DNA of 64,000 nt from Psychrobacter aquimaris (GCF_016107525.1 NZ_JABASR010000010.1:62001-126000); one strand, 5' to 3'; positions 46,960-57,618 are shown, numbered from the stretch's first letter. The notes: generated by a model from the sequence alone, not told the origin. Numbers and translations: made by a program.

Positions 46960-47865
46960 ATGCCTGCTAACAATGCGATGAATGCGCCAATGTCTACGAA
47001 GCCAAGCAGTGCTGGGCGTTATAACAAAAGCCTGTACAACAAGCGTCGCTGGACCAATAAACTGGGTTTAGGCTTTGCTATGTCAGCGATGGTTTTTGGT
47101 CTATTCTGGTTGTCATGGATTTTGGTGACTTTGTTTGTCGAAGGCTTTCAAGGCATAGTGGAATTGCCAATCTTTACCGCTGATACACCGCCGCCTATGA
47201 GCCCAGGTGGTCTACGCAATGCGATCGTCGGTTCGGTAATGCTGGCATTCTCAGGATTATTCATTGGTGCACCTATTGGCCTGATGACAGGTATTTATTT
47301 ATCTGAGTTTTCTAAAGGCAGCATGCTTGGCAAAGTGACCCGTTTTTTGAACGATATCTTATTATCGGCACCATCAATTGTCATTGGTCTCTTTATATAT
47401 GCTTTAATGGTAAAAGGCGAAAGTTTCTCTGGTTGGGCAGGCGCATTGGCATTGGCACTGATTGTCATCCCAGTCGTCGTGCGTACGACTGAAAATATGC
47501 TGAATCTGGTGCCTAATAGCTTGCGTGAAGCCGCTTATGCACTTGGTACACCCAAGTGGAAAATGGTCACACAAGTGACGGTCAAAGCCGCCAAAGCGGG
47601 ACTGACGACAGGGGTGTTATTGGCATTTGCTCGAATCACTGGTGAGACAGCACCGTTGCTATTTACGGCGCTGAACAATCAGTACTTCAGTACCGATATG
47701 AGTCAGCCTATTGCCAACTTACCCAATACCATTTATCAGTTTGCGATGAGTCCTTATGATAACTGGCATACGTTGGCGTGGGCAGCGGCGCTCCTGATCA
47801 CTGCGTCGGTCTTGGTGTTGAATATTCTGGCAAGATTTATTGGCAATCGAGGTCAGGTCAAATAA
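46960..47865 (+). CDS. pstA: phosphate ABC transporter permease PstA
   Basis: PstA pairs with PstC in the membrane channel. The 301-residue protein has the family's EAAYALGTPKWKMVTQVTV coupling loop, SAPSIVIGLFIYALMV, and about six membrane helices. It has a polar N-terminal tail of about 35 residues. It lies between pstC and pstB in the usual order. Confidence 0.95.
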   Translation: MPANNAMNAPMSTKPSSAGRYNKSLYNKRRWTNKLGLGFAMSAMVFGLFWLSWILVTLFVEGFQGIVELPIFTADTPPPMSPGGLRNAIVGSVMLAFSGLFIGAPIGLMTGIYLSEFSKGSMLGKVTRFLNDILLSAPSIVIGLFIYALMVKGESFSGWAGALALALIVIPVVVRTTENMLNLVPNSLREAAYALGTPKWKMVTQVTVKAAKAGLTTGVLLAFARITGETAPLLFTALNNQYFSTDMSQPIANLPNTIYQFAMSPYDNWHTLAWAAALLITASVLVLNILARFIGNRGQVK

Positions 47866-47942
47866 AGACCGATATCGCCACACAGATACCAAGCATTTAC
47901 TTACACTTATATGAAATACACTAAGCTAGGTTGGATAATATT

Positions 47943-48863
47943 ATGAATGATGTCGCAAGCAAGGTCCGCACAAAAACGACTGCTGATCGCTTTAATACCG
48001 CAACAGACAGCCTGTTAAATAGAACCATGTCTAATAGCGCGCAATCACAGCAACCAAATACTGCTGATTTCAATAAGCAAAGCATTCATGATATTCCCAA
48101 AAATATGCCTAAAGCAAAAATGGAAGTTCGCGATCTAAACTTTTATTACGATGATTTTCAAGCATTGAAAAATATCAATATTGATATCGCAGAAAAGAAA
48201 GTGACCGCCTTTATTGGTCCTTCAGGTTGTGGTAAGTCGACACTGCTACGTACATTTAACCGTATGTATGATCTATATCCAGGTATGCGTGCAGAAGGCA
48301 TCATCAACCTTGATGGCAACAATATCTTGGGCAAAGACGTCGATGTCAACTTGCTACGCGCGCAAGTCGGAATGGTTTTTCAGAAACCAACCCCGTTCCC
48401 GATGTCTATTTATGACAATGTCGCCTTTGGTGTCAAACTCTATGAGAAGCTCAGTAAAAGCGAAGTGGATGAGCGTGTGGAGTGGGCACTAAAAAAATCA
48501 GCATTGTGGCCAGAAGTGAAAGACAAACTAAAAGCATCAGGCCTGTCATTATCAGGTGGTCAGCAGCAGCGTTTGTGTATCGCCCGTAGTGTCGCGACCA
48601 AGCCTGAAGTATTGTTACTCGATGAGCCAACCTCTGCACTTGACCCTATCTCGACGGGCGCTATCGAAGATCTGATAGAAGATCTCAAAAACGACTATAC
48701 CATCGCCATCGTTACCCACAACATGCAACAAGCGGCGCGGGTATCAGACTATACCGTCTATATGTATCTGGGCGATATGATCGAGATGGGCGAGACCGAT
48801 CAGATATTTACCAAGCCTGCCCAAACAGCGACGGAAGATTACATTACTGGTCGCTACGGTTAA
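47943..48863 (+). CDS. pstB: phosphate ABC transporter ATP-binding protein PstB
   Basis: PstB is the ATPase of phosphate uptake. The nucleotide-binding domain starts at [12 protein letters not shown], with Walker [13 protein letters not shown], signature LSGGQQQRL and Walker [14 protein letters not shown]. About 60 polar residues precede the domain, longer than in E. coli. The frame is open from a TTG at 47931, but the ATG at 47943 with GGA 7 bases upstream is the likelier start; an ATG at 48028 is also possible. Confidence 0.95.
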   Translation: MNDVASKVRTKTTADRFNTATDSLLNRTMSNSAQSQQPNTADFNKQSIHDIPKNMPKAKMEVRDLNFYYDDFQALKNINIDIAEKKVTAFIGPSGCGKSTLLRTFNRMYDLYPGMRAEGIINLDGNNILGKDVDVNLLRAQVGMVFQKPTPFPMSIYDNVAFGVKLYEKLSKSEVDERVEWALKKSALWPEVKDKLKASGLSLSGGQQQRLCIARSVATKPEVLLLDEPTSALDPISTGAIEDLIEDLKNDYTIAIVTHNMQQAARVSDYTVYMYLGDMIEMGETDQIFTKPAQTATEDYITGRYG

Positions 48864-49015
48864 TATTGATGGGTTAATGCCGAAGGGTAGATATTGAAGA
48901 GTTGATATTGAAGTTGGGTCTAACACAGAGTGCTCCATAACATGCTATGAGCTGGGTTGTTTCACTTAACCAGTATACCGCGCTACTAAAATATGGATTT
49001 CAAGGAATACCTCTT

Positions 49016-49792
49016 ATGCAAAGTGATAAGCATATCTCCAAAAGTTTTGACCAAGATCTTGATGAAGCCATCCGTTTATTTTTATACATGGGTGATAGTG
49101 CTGCCAACCAAGTGGCCAAAGCCATCCATGCACTCATCGACAAAGATGAGACACTGGCGCAAGAGGTCATCGAGATGGACTTCGATATCAATCGAATGGA
49201 AGTTGAGCTCGATGAGCATATCTTGTTATTGGTTGCCAAGCGTCAGCCAGCGGCCAGTGATTTGCGTTTGGTGATGTCGATCAGTAAAGGTGTGGTGGAT
49301 TTAGAACGTATCGGCGATGAAGCGGTAAAAATCGCGAAAATGGCAAGCAAGCTCGCGGCACAAGGCAAATCGGCATACGGCTATGCTGAAGTGCAACACT
49401 TGAGTAATCAGGTAAGGTTGATGCTCAACAACGCATTAGAAGCCTTTAGCCAATCGAATGCTGAGCAAGCATTTGAAGTCATGCGCAATGACAGTGTGGT
49501 CAATAACGAATACCAATCTGCTATTCGTGCTTTAATGACATATATCATGGAAGACTCAAGACAAGTCTCAAAGGTCATCAATATCATGTGGATTTTGCGC
49601 TCGCTTGAACGTATCGGCGATCATGCGCAAAACGTAGCAGAGCTAGTGATTAACTATATTAGCGGTCAAGACGTACGTCATTCAGACTACGCAATGGTCG
49701 AAAAAGCGGTACAAGAAGCCAATGATCGCTTAGCTGCCCGCCAAGTTAGTGCTATGTCGGTTACTGATTTATTAGATAGTGATGACGACTGA
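49016..49792 (+). CDS. phoU: phosphate-specific transport system accessory protein PhoU
   Basis: PhoU is the helical regulator that couples Pst transport state to the PhoR sensor and represses the Pho response when phosphate is plentiful. The 258-residue protein shows both three-helix repeats with the metal-binding (D/E)RIGDxA patterns (LERIGDEAVKIA and LERIGDHAQNVAEL). The frame extends upstream to 48947, but the ATG at 49016 has AAGGA 9 bases upstream and gives the conserved N-terminus. It closes the pst operon and is followed by a terminator. Confidence 0.96.
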   Translation: MQSDKHISKSFDQDLDEAIRLFLYMGDSAANQVAKAIHALIDKDETLAQEVIEMDFDINRMEVELDEHILLLVAKRQPAASDLRLVMSISKGVVDLERIGDEAVKIAKMASKLAAQGKSAYGYAEVQHLSNQVRLMLNNALEAFSQSNAEQAFEVMRNDSVVNNEYQSAIRALMTYIMEDSRQVSKVINIMWILRSLERIGDHAQNVAELVINYISGQDVRHSDYAMVEKAVQEANDRLAARQVSAMSVTDLLDSDDD

Positions 49793-49820
49793 TAATAAAT
49801 ACTAATTGCTTATAAACCGC

Positions 49821-49851
49821 AAAAAACGCGCTATATTGAGCGCGTTTTTTT
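49821..49851 (+). terminator. bidirectional intrinsic terminator after phoU
   Basis: ACGCGCT pairs with AGCGCGT around ATATTG, flanked by an A run and a seven-T run. It can serve phoU and the convergent yggX. Confidence 0.9.
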
Positions 49852-49876
49852 ACGGCTATCACAAAGTAAGGCGAGG

Positions 49877-50167
49877 TTAGCTTTCTGGTGTCCAGCCTTG
49901 AGCACGCTCATAATCTTCATTGTCCAAAAATTTATCGCGCTGCTCCGTTAAGAACTTCTTGGCGGCAGGATCCATCATGCTCAAATGGTTTTCGTTAATA
50001 AGCATCGTTTGATGCTCAAGCCATTCTTTCCATGCTTTTTCAGATACGGTCTCTTGGAGCTCTTGACCTTTTTTATTAGGAAAAGGTGGATGCGGCATTT
50101 TTGGCAATTCTTGCTTATATTTGCGGCAAAATACGGTATTGGCTTGAGGATTAAAAGTCTCAGTCAT
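49877..50167 (-). CDS. YggX-type Fe(II)-trafficking / oxidative-damage protection protein
   Basis: The 96-residue protein matches the YggX family: an N-terminal [19 protein letters not shown] with the single conserved cysteine, [26 protein letters not shown] and a C-terminal [12 protein letters not shown]. YggX protects iron-sulfur clusters and is proposed to handle labile Fe(II). It is normally next to mutY in enterobacteria, but here it stands alone downstream of argH on the same strand. Confidence 0.93.
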   Translation of the reverse strand: MTETFNPQANTVFCRKYKQELPKMPHPPFPNKKGQELQETVSEKAWKEWLEHQTMLINENHLSMMDPAAKKFLTEQRDKFLDNEDYERAQGWTPES

Positions 50168-50440
50168 AAGGCGTTCCTTATTTATTATATTAAGTGGTCA
50201 AATCAAATAGTCATATGAGACTATGATAACGGTCTGGGTCAATTTAGCAAAGGGTATCTAGTATATATCGTCAAACCTCTATCAATTCGCTATAGTCAAT
50301 CCTATATCAACCAGCTACGGTGTCAGGGCTGTTCAATCTATGATGTGTCGTGCTTCCAATCATATTCTTTGTTTCGATATTTCTAGATGTAACGATAGTT
50401 TAGAAGCGATAAGTGGTAAATGATAAGAGAGGATAAGACA
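50168..50440. other. spacer between argH terminator and yggX
   Basis: No gene or RNA was recognised. It should contain the yggX promoter on the minus strand. Confidence 0.3.
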
Positions 50441-50472
50441 AATAAAAAACACCCGCATCAATAGCGGGTGTT
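50441..50472 (-). terminator. intrinsic terminator of argH
   Basis: On the minus strand ACACCCGC pairs with GCGGGTGT around a 7-base loop and is followed by a TTTTTTATTTG tail. Confidence 0.9.
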
Positions 50473-50514
50473 AGATATATAGCGGTACGTTAGCTTTTAC
50501 TTAAAATGGTCTGA

Positions 50515-52020
50515 TTAGACAAAGGCTTTTAAGCGAGCGCGACCATTGATCACAGCTTTCTTAACTTGGTTTGGCGCAGTGCCACCCAAATGGTCACGAG
50601 CTGCCAATGAACCTTCTAAAGTTAGATACTCAAAGACATCATCACCAATCGCATCGCTAAATTGCTGTAATTGCGCCAGTGATAAATCACTTAAATCAAC
50701 GCCTTCTTTAATACCTAAGGCGACAGCGTTACCGACCACTTCATGGGCATCACGGAAAGCAACGCCTTGGCGTACCAAATAATCTGCTAAGTCTGTTGCA
50801 GTGGCATAGCCTTTCATGGTGGCAGCACGCATATTTTCTTTATTTGGGGTGATATTCGGTAGCATATCAGCAAACGCCAATAGCGAACCTGTCAAAGTAT
50901 CAACGCAATCAAAGAGCGGCTCTTTGTCTTCTTGGTTGTCTTTGTTATAAGCCAGTGGTTGACTCTTCATTAGGCTTAATAGCGTCATTAACTGACCAAA
51001 GACACGTGCTGCTTTACCGCGAACCAACTCTGGTACATCAGGATTTTTCTTTTGCGGCATGATAGATGAGCCGGTACAAAAGCGATCTGGAATCTGCACA
51101 AAGTTAAACTGCGCTGACATCCAAAGAATAATCTCTTCACTCATGCGTGACATATGCATCATTAAGATAGAAGCAGCTGAGGTGAATTCAATCGCAAAGT
51201 CACGATCTGAGACGGCATCGAGCGAGTTTTGGCAAATACCTTCAAAACCTAATAGCTCAGCGGTGATGGTACGATCGATTGGGAACGTCGTGCCAGCCAG
51301 AGCAGCACTACCAAGTGGCATCTGATTGATACGGCGACGGGCATCCACCAAACGCTCGGTATCGCGATATAACATCTCAAACCACGCCATCACATGATGA
51401 CCAAAGCTCACGGGCTGGGCTGTTTGTAAATGCGTAAAACCGGGCATAATAGTGTCAGTATGTTGCTCAGCCAAATCAAGCAATCCGCTTTGTAAGCGTA
51501 CTAATAAGGCGATGATATTATCGACTTCTTCGCGCAGCCATAAACGAATATCGGTGGCAACTTGATCATTACGGCTACGACCTGTATGCAGTTTTTTGCC
51601 AACCGCACCGACGATATCAGTCAGGCGTGATTCGACGTTCATGTGCACGTCTTCGAGAGCGATTGACCAGTTAAACTCGCCTGCTTCAATCTCGCGCAGT
51701 ACCTGCTGAAGACCATCGACAATGGTCGCAACTTCATCAGCAGTTAAAATGTCACATTCTTTAAGCATGGTCGCGTGGGCGATTGAGCCTTGAATATCGT
51801 GACGCGCAAAGCGTTGGTCGAAGCCGACAGAGGCGGTGAAGGCAGCGACAAAACTGTCCGTCGCTTCACTGAAGCGTCCGCCCCACATCTGCTGACCCTG
51901 ACTGCTTGCAGGGCTGTTTTGTGTCGTGTTATTTGTTATAGAAGCATCTGTGCTAGAATCAGAGACAGATGAATTTACACTTGATTCGGGATTACTAGGG
52001 TTTGAAGAATTGGCGTTCAT
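50515..52020 (-). CDS. argH: argininosuccinate lyase
   Basis: ArgH splits argininosuccinate to arginine and fumarate, the last step of arginine synthesis. The conserved domain starts at [13 protein letters not shown], and the fumarase-family signature [12 protein letters not shown] with the catalytic serine loop is present. At 501 residues it is longer than the usual 460 because of a Ser/Asn/Thr-rich N-terminal tail of about 40 residues. The ATG at 52020 is preferred to a TTG at 52065. The 5' end lies close to the divergent algZ gene. Confidence 0.95.
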   Translation of the reverse strand: MNANSSNPSNPESSVNSSVSDSSTDASITNNTTQNSPASSQGQQMWGGRFSEATDSFVAAFTASVGFDQRFARHDIQGSIAHATMLKECDILTADEVATIVDGLQQVLREIEAGEFNWSIALEDVHMNVESRLTDIVGAVGKKLHTGRSRNDQVATDIRLWLREEVDNIIALLVRLQSGLLDLAEQHTDTIMPGFTHLQTAQPVSFGHHVMAWFEMLYRDTERLVDARRRINQMPLGSAALAGTTFPIDRTITAELLGFEGICQNSLDAVSDRDFAIEFTSAASILMMHMSRMSEEIILWMSAQFNFVQIPDRFCTGSSIMPQKKNPDVPELVRGKAARVFGQLMTLLSLMKSQPLAYNKDNQEDKEPLFDCVDTLTGSLLAFADMLPNITPNKENMRAATMKGYATATDLADYLVRQGVAFRDAHEVVGNAVALGIKEGVDLSDLSLAQLQQFSDAIGDDVFEYLTLEGSLAARDHLGGTAPNQVKKAVINGRARLKAFV

Positions 52021-52118
52021 ATCGGTACAAGACAAGTCAAGAGAATAAGAACTCAAGTATAGCAAAGGATGAGGTTGCCTTACTAGCGGAGCGCTTAGAG
52101 TTTTTTATTCCCAAGCTC

Positions 52119-53153
52119 ATGGAGGTCATGAAGCCTTGGCAGTGGTTCATTTATCTCTTTTTTTGGTCGCTATTCGTCACGGTGACGAATCGCTATGACA
52201 TTGCCACGTGGTCAGACTTTTTGATTCAGCTGTTTAGCAGAGTCCTGCAAAACACCTTGAGCATTATTCCTTCTTTATATCTCATTGATTATTTGCGGCC
52301 TATTTTTAAAGGCATGAGCATACCTAGAGTCAGCATGTATGTGCTTGCCTTAATCATGGTGGCATCTACAATATCTATGATTCTAGTCATGCTGGTGATG
52401 ATTAATATTGGTTGGTTTGAATATGATCGTCAGACTTTTATTTTAAATATATTGTTTGATGCGGTGATTAGTGGTGGCTTTTCCTTGGTGTTCTTGCTGT
52501 ATTTTTTACGCCGTTATCGTGAGACGAATGCGCTCAAACAATCGTTTGAGCATAAATTGAGTGCACAAAACGATGTGATCAAAGCAAGAATTGCTCCGCA
52601 TTTTTTCTTTAATACCGTTAACACCCTAGTGTCATTGATAGAATCCAATCCAGCAAGAGCTTCCGCTTTATTACAGCACGTTTCTGCATTATTCCGTGCC
52701 AGTTTTAATGGGGCGCGAGAGATTAGCTTTGAAGAAGAGATCGCTCTTTGTGAGCATTATCTGGCGATTGAGTCTAGCCGTTTAGCGGATAAGCTCGAAG
52801 TGAGTTGGCAATTACCTGACGAAGATGTCATGTATGACATGGTCATCACCGCCTTGACCTTACAGAGCGTGCTAGAAAAAATGCTGCTGAATGTGGTGGA
52901 GATGACCACTGAAACCATTTATATCAATATTAAAGTCACTTGGCAGCAGCATCGGGTTGCAATTATGATTAGTGTCGAGCTTCCTAAAAAAACGTTCATT
53001 ATTGATCATGATTTACGTCAACACATGAATTTTTATATTCAAGCAGACCGTTTACGGGCTTATTTCGGTCAAAGTGCAGATATTAAAAATACCGTTACCA
53101 GTAGCCAGATTATTACTGTCATCGACTATCCTCTTCAAGATGTTAGTTTATGA
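52119..53153 (+). CDS. algZ: AlgZ/FimS-like sensor histidine kinase (LytS family)
   Basis: The protein has four hydrophobic segments (about residues 8-25, 35-60, 70-100 and 110-130 from this start) and the His_kinase domain of the LytS/AlgZ family, with the phospho-acceptor histidine in ARIAPHFFFNTVNTL (His 161). The ATP-binding part is eroded: LQSVLEKMLLNVV stands where LQPLVENAIKHG is expected, and no DNGxG or GxGLxN motif is visible. The start is uncertain: an in-frame TTG at 52002 would overlap argH, and ATGs exist at 52119 and 52128. Position before algR and hemCD matches Pseudomonas. Confidence 0.82.
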   Translation: MEVMKPWQWFIYLFFWSLFVTVTNRYDIATWSDFLIQLFSRVLQNTLSIIPSLYLIDYLRPIFKGMSIPRVSMYVLALIMVASTISMILVMLVMINIGWFEYDRQTFILNILFDAVISGGFSLVFLLYFLRRYRETNALKQSFEHKLSAQNDVIKARIAPHFFFNTVNTLVSLIESNPARASALLQHVSALFRASFNGAREISFEEEIALCEHYLAIESSRLADKLEVSWQLPDEDVMYDMVITALTLQSVLEKMLLNVVEMTTETIYINIKVTWQQHRVAIMISVELPKKTFIIDHDLRQHMNFYIQADRLRAYFGQSADIKNTVTSSQIITVIDYPLQDVSL

Positions 53154-53500
53154 CCGCTTTTTTTGAGGCATAATTTTTTATTTTATTGTTAAATCAATAG
53201 GTTTGGCATAGTTATTGCACCATTTTCTATAGCTAACAAGTTGTTTTACTTTGTATTTAGCCATGATTCACCATGAAAAGTATTATCGATAAATGAGCCG
53301 CAATAAAATTCAATTCATAATAGTGGCTCACATGAAATCTGTTAATAGTTGGGCAATATTGGCGGCTATCAGCATTAATATAGTCAGCTATTGTTCTATG
53401 AAATAATTAAATGTTTTTATGCTAAGTGATTGGTAATGAGTGCTAATATGTTTGTAAGGCCATTGAAAAAAACTAAGTTTATCCTGGGATGGGAGTTTGC
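53154..53500 (+). other. 347-base algZ-algR spacer
   Basis: The spacer is AT-rich and suggests algR has its own promoter. TTGGCA at 53203-53208 with TCTATA 17 bases downstream is a weak candidate. No gene is supported. Confidence 0.35.
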
Positions 53501-54238
53501 ATGCGTATCGTAGTTTGTGATGATGAGCCACTAGCACGTGAGCGTTTGGTTAGAATTGTACAGGAGTCAGGTCATCAGGTAGTTGCCCAAGCAACCACGG
53601 GTGCAGCAGCTATTATCGCGGTCAAAACTCAGCAGCCAGATATCATATTATTAGATATTCGTATGCCTGAGATGGATGGGGTACACTGCGCTCAAGAGCT
53701 TGCTAAGCTTGAGCATCCGCCCGCTATTATATTTGTCACCGCTTACGACCATTATGCCATTGCCGCGCTAAAAGCCAATGCGATTGGTTATTTATTAAAG
53801 CCGGCTAATAAAGATGAGTTGCTAGAGTCACTAGATAAAGCGAAAAATTTAAACGCGGCGCAGTTAAATGAGATTCGTAAACTTGAAGACCCAACAGCAC
53901 GGCCAGTACGTGAGCATATCGCTGCTCGTACCCACCGAGGTGTTGAGCTAATCAAGCTCAAAGATATCTATTATTTTACCGCCGATCAAAAGTACGTCAA
54001 AGTCCGTCATAAAGATGGTATTGTACTGATTGATGAAACGTTAAAAGAGCTTGAGCAAGAGTTTGACGATCGGCTCTTTCGGGTGCACCGCAATGCCATC
54101 ATCAATCTTAGCTTTTTGGACTTTTTAGAAACGTTGGATGCAGGACAATATCAGATACGCTTTAAAGGTATTGATGAGACGCTAGCAGTTAGCCGTCGTC
54201 ACTTACCAGCGTTGCGTGACAAGATTCAAAGCATGTAA
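53501..54238 (+). CDS. algR: AlgR-like response regulator with LytTR DNA-binding domain
   Basis: The 245-residue protein has a receiver domain with acidic pair Asp 7/Asp 8, phospho-acceptor Asp 52 (ILLDIRMPEMDG) and a conserved lysine in YLLKPA. It also has a C-terminal LytTR domain (about 145-245) with IYYFTADQKYVKVRH and FRVHRNAIIN. In P. aeruginosa AlgR controls alginate, twitching motility and type IV pilus genes. The ATG at 53501 has GGGAG 5 bases upstream, and a terminator follows. Confidence 0.93.
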   Translation: MRIVVCDDEPLARERLVRIVQESGHQVVAQATTGAAAIIAVKTQQPDIILLDIRMPEMDGVHCAQELAKLEHPPAIIFVTAYDHYAIAALKANAIGYLLKPANKDELLESLDKAKNLNAAQLNEIRKLEDPTARPVREHIAARTHRGVELIKLKDIYYFTADQKYVKVRHKDGIVLIDETLKELEQEFDDRLFRVHRNAIINLSFLDFLETLDAGQYQIRFKGIDETLAVSRRHLPALRDKIQSM

Positions 54239-54278
54239 CTTACTGTTTTAATAGTGAAATAATCATCCCATATCATCA

Positions 54279-54314
54279 AACCCTTATTTATGCTTAAATA
54301 GGGGTATTTTTTTT
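54279..54314 (+). terminator. intrinsic terminator after algR
   Basis: ACCCTTATTTA pairs with TAAATAGGGGT (one G-T) around a 4-base loop, followed by an A and eight Ts. Confidence 0.88.
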
Positions 54315-54434
54315 GCGTCAGCATTGACTATATATGGTTTATATCGCCCATTTTTTGTGGAAAATTTGCAGTATTGTCTAATACTGACCTGCATAGTACT
54401 GACGTGAACAGTATCGAATTTATTGAGGCCCTTT

Positions 54435-55469
54435 ATGAGCAATCCACAGCAAACTGCTTTGACTACCTTGAATATCGCCACGCGTCAGAGCCCTTTGGCA
54501 CTATGGCAAGCTGAGCATATCCGTGCTCGTCTGCTAGAGCTGTATCCTGAGATGACGATTAACTTGCTAAAAATTGTCACTAAGGGTGACAAGATTTTGG
54601 ACACACCTTTGGCTAAAATTGGCGGTAAAGGTTTGTTTGTCAAAGAGCTTGAGCAAGCGCTATATGACAAACAAGCGGACATCGCGGTACATTCATTAAA
54701 GGACGTACCGATGCAGCTTCCTGAAGGCTTGATGCTGGGCGTCTATTGCAAACGCGCCTCACCGACTGATGCTTTTGTGTCTAACACCTATAATAGTATT
54801 GATGAATTGCCGCAAGGGGCAGTCGTTGGCACGTCAAGTTTGCGTCGTCAGTGTCAGCTTAAAGCCTATCGTCCAGACCTACAAATTAAAACCTTACGCG
54901 GTAACGTCGGTACACGTTTGGGCAAGCTGGATGCTGGCGAGTATGATGCGATTATTTTAGCGACCAGTGGTTTGCAGCGTATCGAGCTGGATGAGCGCAT
55001 ACGCGGCGAGCTTGATATCAATGCCTGCCTGCCTGCGGTTGGTCAGGGCGCCTTAGCGATTGAATGCCGTGAAGGTGATGATGAGGTGCTAAAATTACTG
55101 GCACCACTGAATGATGATAAAGCTCGTATCCGCCTCATTGCTGAACGCGCGCTAAACCGTCATTTAGAGGGTGGCTGCCAAGTACCCATTGCTGCTTATG
55201 CTGTGTTACAAATGGCGGATGAAACAAGCAGCAACAATGATGATAACGGTGACAATGGCAATAACGACAACGGCAATGTGTTATGGCTACGTGGCCGCGT
55301 CGGTCAAGCGGATGGCAGTGAGCTGCTAAAAGCAGAAAAACGTGTCACGTTGATTGGCACACAAGAAGAGCAAGAAGTACAGGCTAATCAGCTTGGTATT
55401 GATGTTGCCAATATACTGCTTGCCGATGGTGCGGGTGATATCTTATCCGCGATTTATCATCCTGAATAA
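54435..55469 (+). CDS. hemC: hydroxymethylbilane synthase (porphobilinogen deaminase)
   Basis: HemC polymerises four porphobilinogen units into hydroxymethylbilane. Family blocks include [38 protein letters not shown], the active-site [10 protein letters not shown] and the cofactor-binding cysteine in [13 protein letters not shown]. The 344-residue length includes an Asn/Asp/Gly-rich insertion (about 264-280) just before LWLRGRVG. The ATG at 54435 has GAGG 6 bases upstream. hemD follows after 98 bases. Confidence 0.96.
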   Translation: MSNPQQTALTTLNIATRQSPLALWQAEHIRARLLELYPEMTINLLKIVTKGDKILDTPLAKIGGKGLFVKELEQALYDKQADIAVHSLKDVPMQLPEGLMLGVYCKRASPTDAFVSNTYNSIDELPQGAVVGTSSLRRQCQLKAYRPDLQIKTLRGNVGTRLGKLDAGEYDAIILATSGLQRIELDERIRGELDINACLPAVGQGALAIECREGDDEVLKLLAPLNDDKARIRLIAERALNRHLEGGCQVPIAAYAVLQMADETSSNNDDNGDNGNNDNGNVLWLRGRVGQADGSELLKAEKRVTLIGTQEEQEVQANQLGIDVANILLADGAGDILSAIYHPE

Positions 55470-55567
55470 CAGGCCAGTATTTTGATTATCTTAGTCATAG
55501 CCCCAGTATTATTGATGCTAGGGCTATCGTTAAGCCAATTCTATCAGTCTTTTGTCATGGTACGTCT

Positions 55568-56539
55568 ATGTCATCAACATTAAATCACGCCCAGCTTATT
55601 GCTAACAATCAATCAAATAATGAGTCATCACTCACGCAAGTAGTCATCAATACTCGCCCAGTAGAGCGTGCCGCTGCATTGACGGATAATCTACAAGCAG
55701 CAGGGCTGACGGTGGTAGAGATACCGATGTTGACGTTACAATCGCGCCCAACGACTGAGCAAGACATGACGCTGATGCGCCAGTGGCTAGCAGGCGATTA
55801 TAAGGCGCTTGTGATCGTTAGCCCAACGGCGGCCGCTTCAGGACTGGCTGTTTGGCAAGCGCTTGAAGATGAGCGTCAAGCTCAAAACCATGACAATGAG
55901 CGAAAAAATATAGCAATTAATGCTCTGCAAGCGCCGAGCTACTTGATTGCCGTGGGTGAAGCGACTGCGTCGGTATTAAACAATGCCAAAATCGAGGCAT
56001 CGAATTACCAAGTGCTTCAGCCTCACATTGCCAATAACGAAGGTATGCTAGCGATGCCTGAAATTGAGCGTTTGCAAGCAGGTGACAAGTTGCTCGTGTG
56101 GCGCGGATTGGGTGGTAGGCGATTATTGGTCGATACGTTGCTGGCACGCGGTGTGCATATCGATAGCATTGCTTGGTATGAGCGCATAATGCCGGTCGAT
56201 GCAATGGCTCAATACGAGCAGTGGCTACAAGGGTTTTTAGCTCGCAATGGTATGCAAGATACATCAGCTAGTCAGCTAAAGCCAATCGTTGTCGTCAGTA
56301 GCGGTACAGCCTTTGAGCATTGGGAAAGCATCGTTCGGGCTGTAGCAGAAAAGGCATTAAATCAAGAAACAGCCAGAGAAAATCCCGCTATTTTGCCCTA
56401 TGAATTGTCAGACTTTTCTTATGTGGTGTTGGGTGAGCGTTTAGCCAATATGGTCGCTGATCAGCAGTTAAGCTATTGGCGTGTGGAAGATTTGGCACCA
56501 GAAACCATTCTTGCTGCTATCCATGCTAAAGCCTGTTGA
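55568..56539 (+). CDS. hemD: uroporphyrinogen-III synthase
   Basis: HemD closes and inverts ring D of hydroxymethylbilane to give uroporphyrinogen III. The family is poorly conserved. The 323-residue protein shows NTRPVERAAALTDNLQAAG and VVEIPMLTLQ at the start, a LVIVSPTAA block, AVGEATASVL, and LLVWRGLGGRRLLVDTLLARG. Assignment rests on these motifs and on its place between hemC and the hemX-like gene. Confidence 0.92.
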   Translation: MSSTLNHAQLIANNQSNNESSLTQVVINTRPVERAAALTDNLQAAGLTVVEIPMLTLQSRPTTEQDMTLMRQWLAGDYKALVIVSPTAAASGLAVWQALEDERQAQNHDNERKNIAINALQAPSYLIAVGEATASVLNNAKIEASNYQVLQPHIANNEGMLAMPEIERLQAGDKLLVWRGLGGRRLLVDTLLARGVHIDSIAWYERIMPVDAMAQYEQWLQGFLARNGMQDTSASQLKPIVVVSSGTAFEHWESIVRAVAEKALNQETARENPAILPYELSDFSYVVLGERLANMVADQQLSYWRVEDLAPETILAAIHAKAC

Positions 56540-56640
56540 ATGTATAAATGTACCAACCGATGATCTGTCCTTATCTATTATGTTTCACTTTTTATTTATT
56601 CGCTTTAAACCTGTTTTAGCCAAAATAACGGTGCTGCCTT

Positions 56641-57618
56641 ATGTCAATCAATTCTGAATCGTTATCTCAGGAACCTTCTGCTACTCAGCAGCGCCGACAA
56701 GCAAATGTGTTTTTGTTGCGCCTGCAGTGGCTGGTTATCTTGTTGCTTATGGCGGCCCTATTGTGGCTCTACATCAGCCAGCAGCGTTTCCAGCATAGTG
56801 TTAATGAGCGTTTGCAAAGCAACGAGCAAGTCGTCAGCCGTCTGAATGAGATGGATGACCGTCTATTTGCGATGAGTCAGCAGACGCTGCCAGAGCCTCG
56901 ATCTGCCGCCAGTAGCCAAGCGCAAAACCAGTTAGATTTATTGCGTATTCAAATACAAGCCGCTGATAGATTGTTGGCAGACAATAACGACAGTGCAGCG
57001 ATTGATTTGTTGCGTGGTCTGCATTGGCAGCTTTCGCAAAGTAGCAATGAGATTGCTCCAGCGCTAACGGTTGTGATCAAACAAAGCTTGATGAAAGACA
57101 TCGAACGTTTGCAGGCGAGCAGCACTCAGCCCAGTCCTTGGCAGCTGCAAAACCTCGCCATCCAAAATATTCAAGAGTTTTTGCACCGCTATGAGCGTGT
57201 GAGTAGTGAGGCGACACCGCACAATAGCGCTGATAATAATATGAGCCTCTCGCGCAAACAACTGACTATTCACGAAGTGATTATGACCTTAAATCTGGCC
57301 AGTCAAGCCAGTAATATGCGCGAACAAGAGCAGCTGGTTGGTTATCTGCGTCAAGCACGAAATCAACTACAAACCTTGGTGCCGAAGTCTGCTATTCCTC
57401 AAGAGTCAGCGCCAAAGGCAGCCATGACTAATACTGAAAACGCCTCTAATGATGCGTCCGCAGGCAAAAAGCAAACCTCTACCGACAAGAACCTACAAAC
57501 CAGATCCTCTCCGACAAATATCGCAGAAGTTATAGATTGGTTAGATAAATTGATTGCCAATGCACCGAAACCAACGCCATTGTTGACCACTCAGATTTTG
57601 GATAAATCTCAGCGTTAG
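56641..57618 (+). CDS. HemX-like membrane-anchored coiled-coil protein
   Basis: The 325-residue protein has one membrane helix (about residues 27-48), then a long Gln/Leu-rich helical region (about 50-200) and a Ser/Asn/Thr-rich tail. The N-terminal topology and position after hemD match HemX, a protein of unclear role once called a uroporphyrinogen methyltransferase, though it has no methyltransferase motifs. It is shorter than E. coli HemX (393). No hemY follows, unlike in E. coli. Confidence 0.78.
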   Translation: MSINSESLSQEPSATQQRRQANVFLLRLQWLVILLLMAALLWLYISQQRFQHSVNERLQSNEQVVSRLNEMDDRLFAMSQQTLPEPRSAASSQAQNQLDLLRIQIQAADRLLADNNDSAAIDLLRGLHWQLSQSSNEIAPALTVVIKQSLMKDIERLQASSTQPSPWQLQNLAIQNIQEFLHRYERVSSEATPHNSADNNMSLSRKQLTIHEVIMTLNLASQASNMREQEQLVGYLRQARNQLQTLVPKSAIPQESAPKAAMTNTENASNDASAGKKQTSTDKNLQTRSSPTNIAEVIDWLDKLIANAPKPTPLLTTQILDKSQR

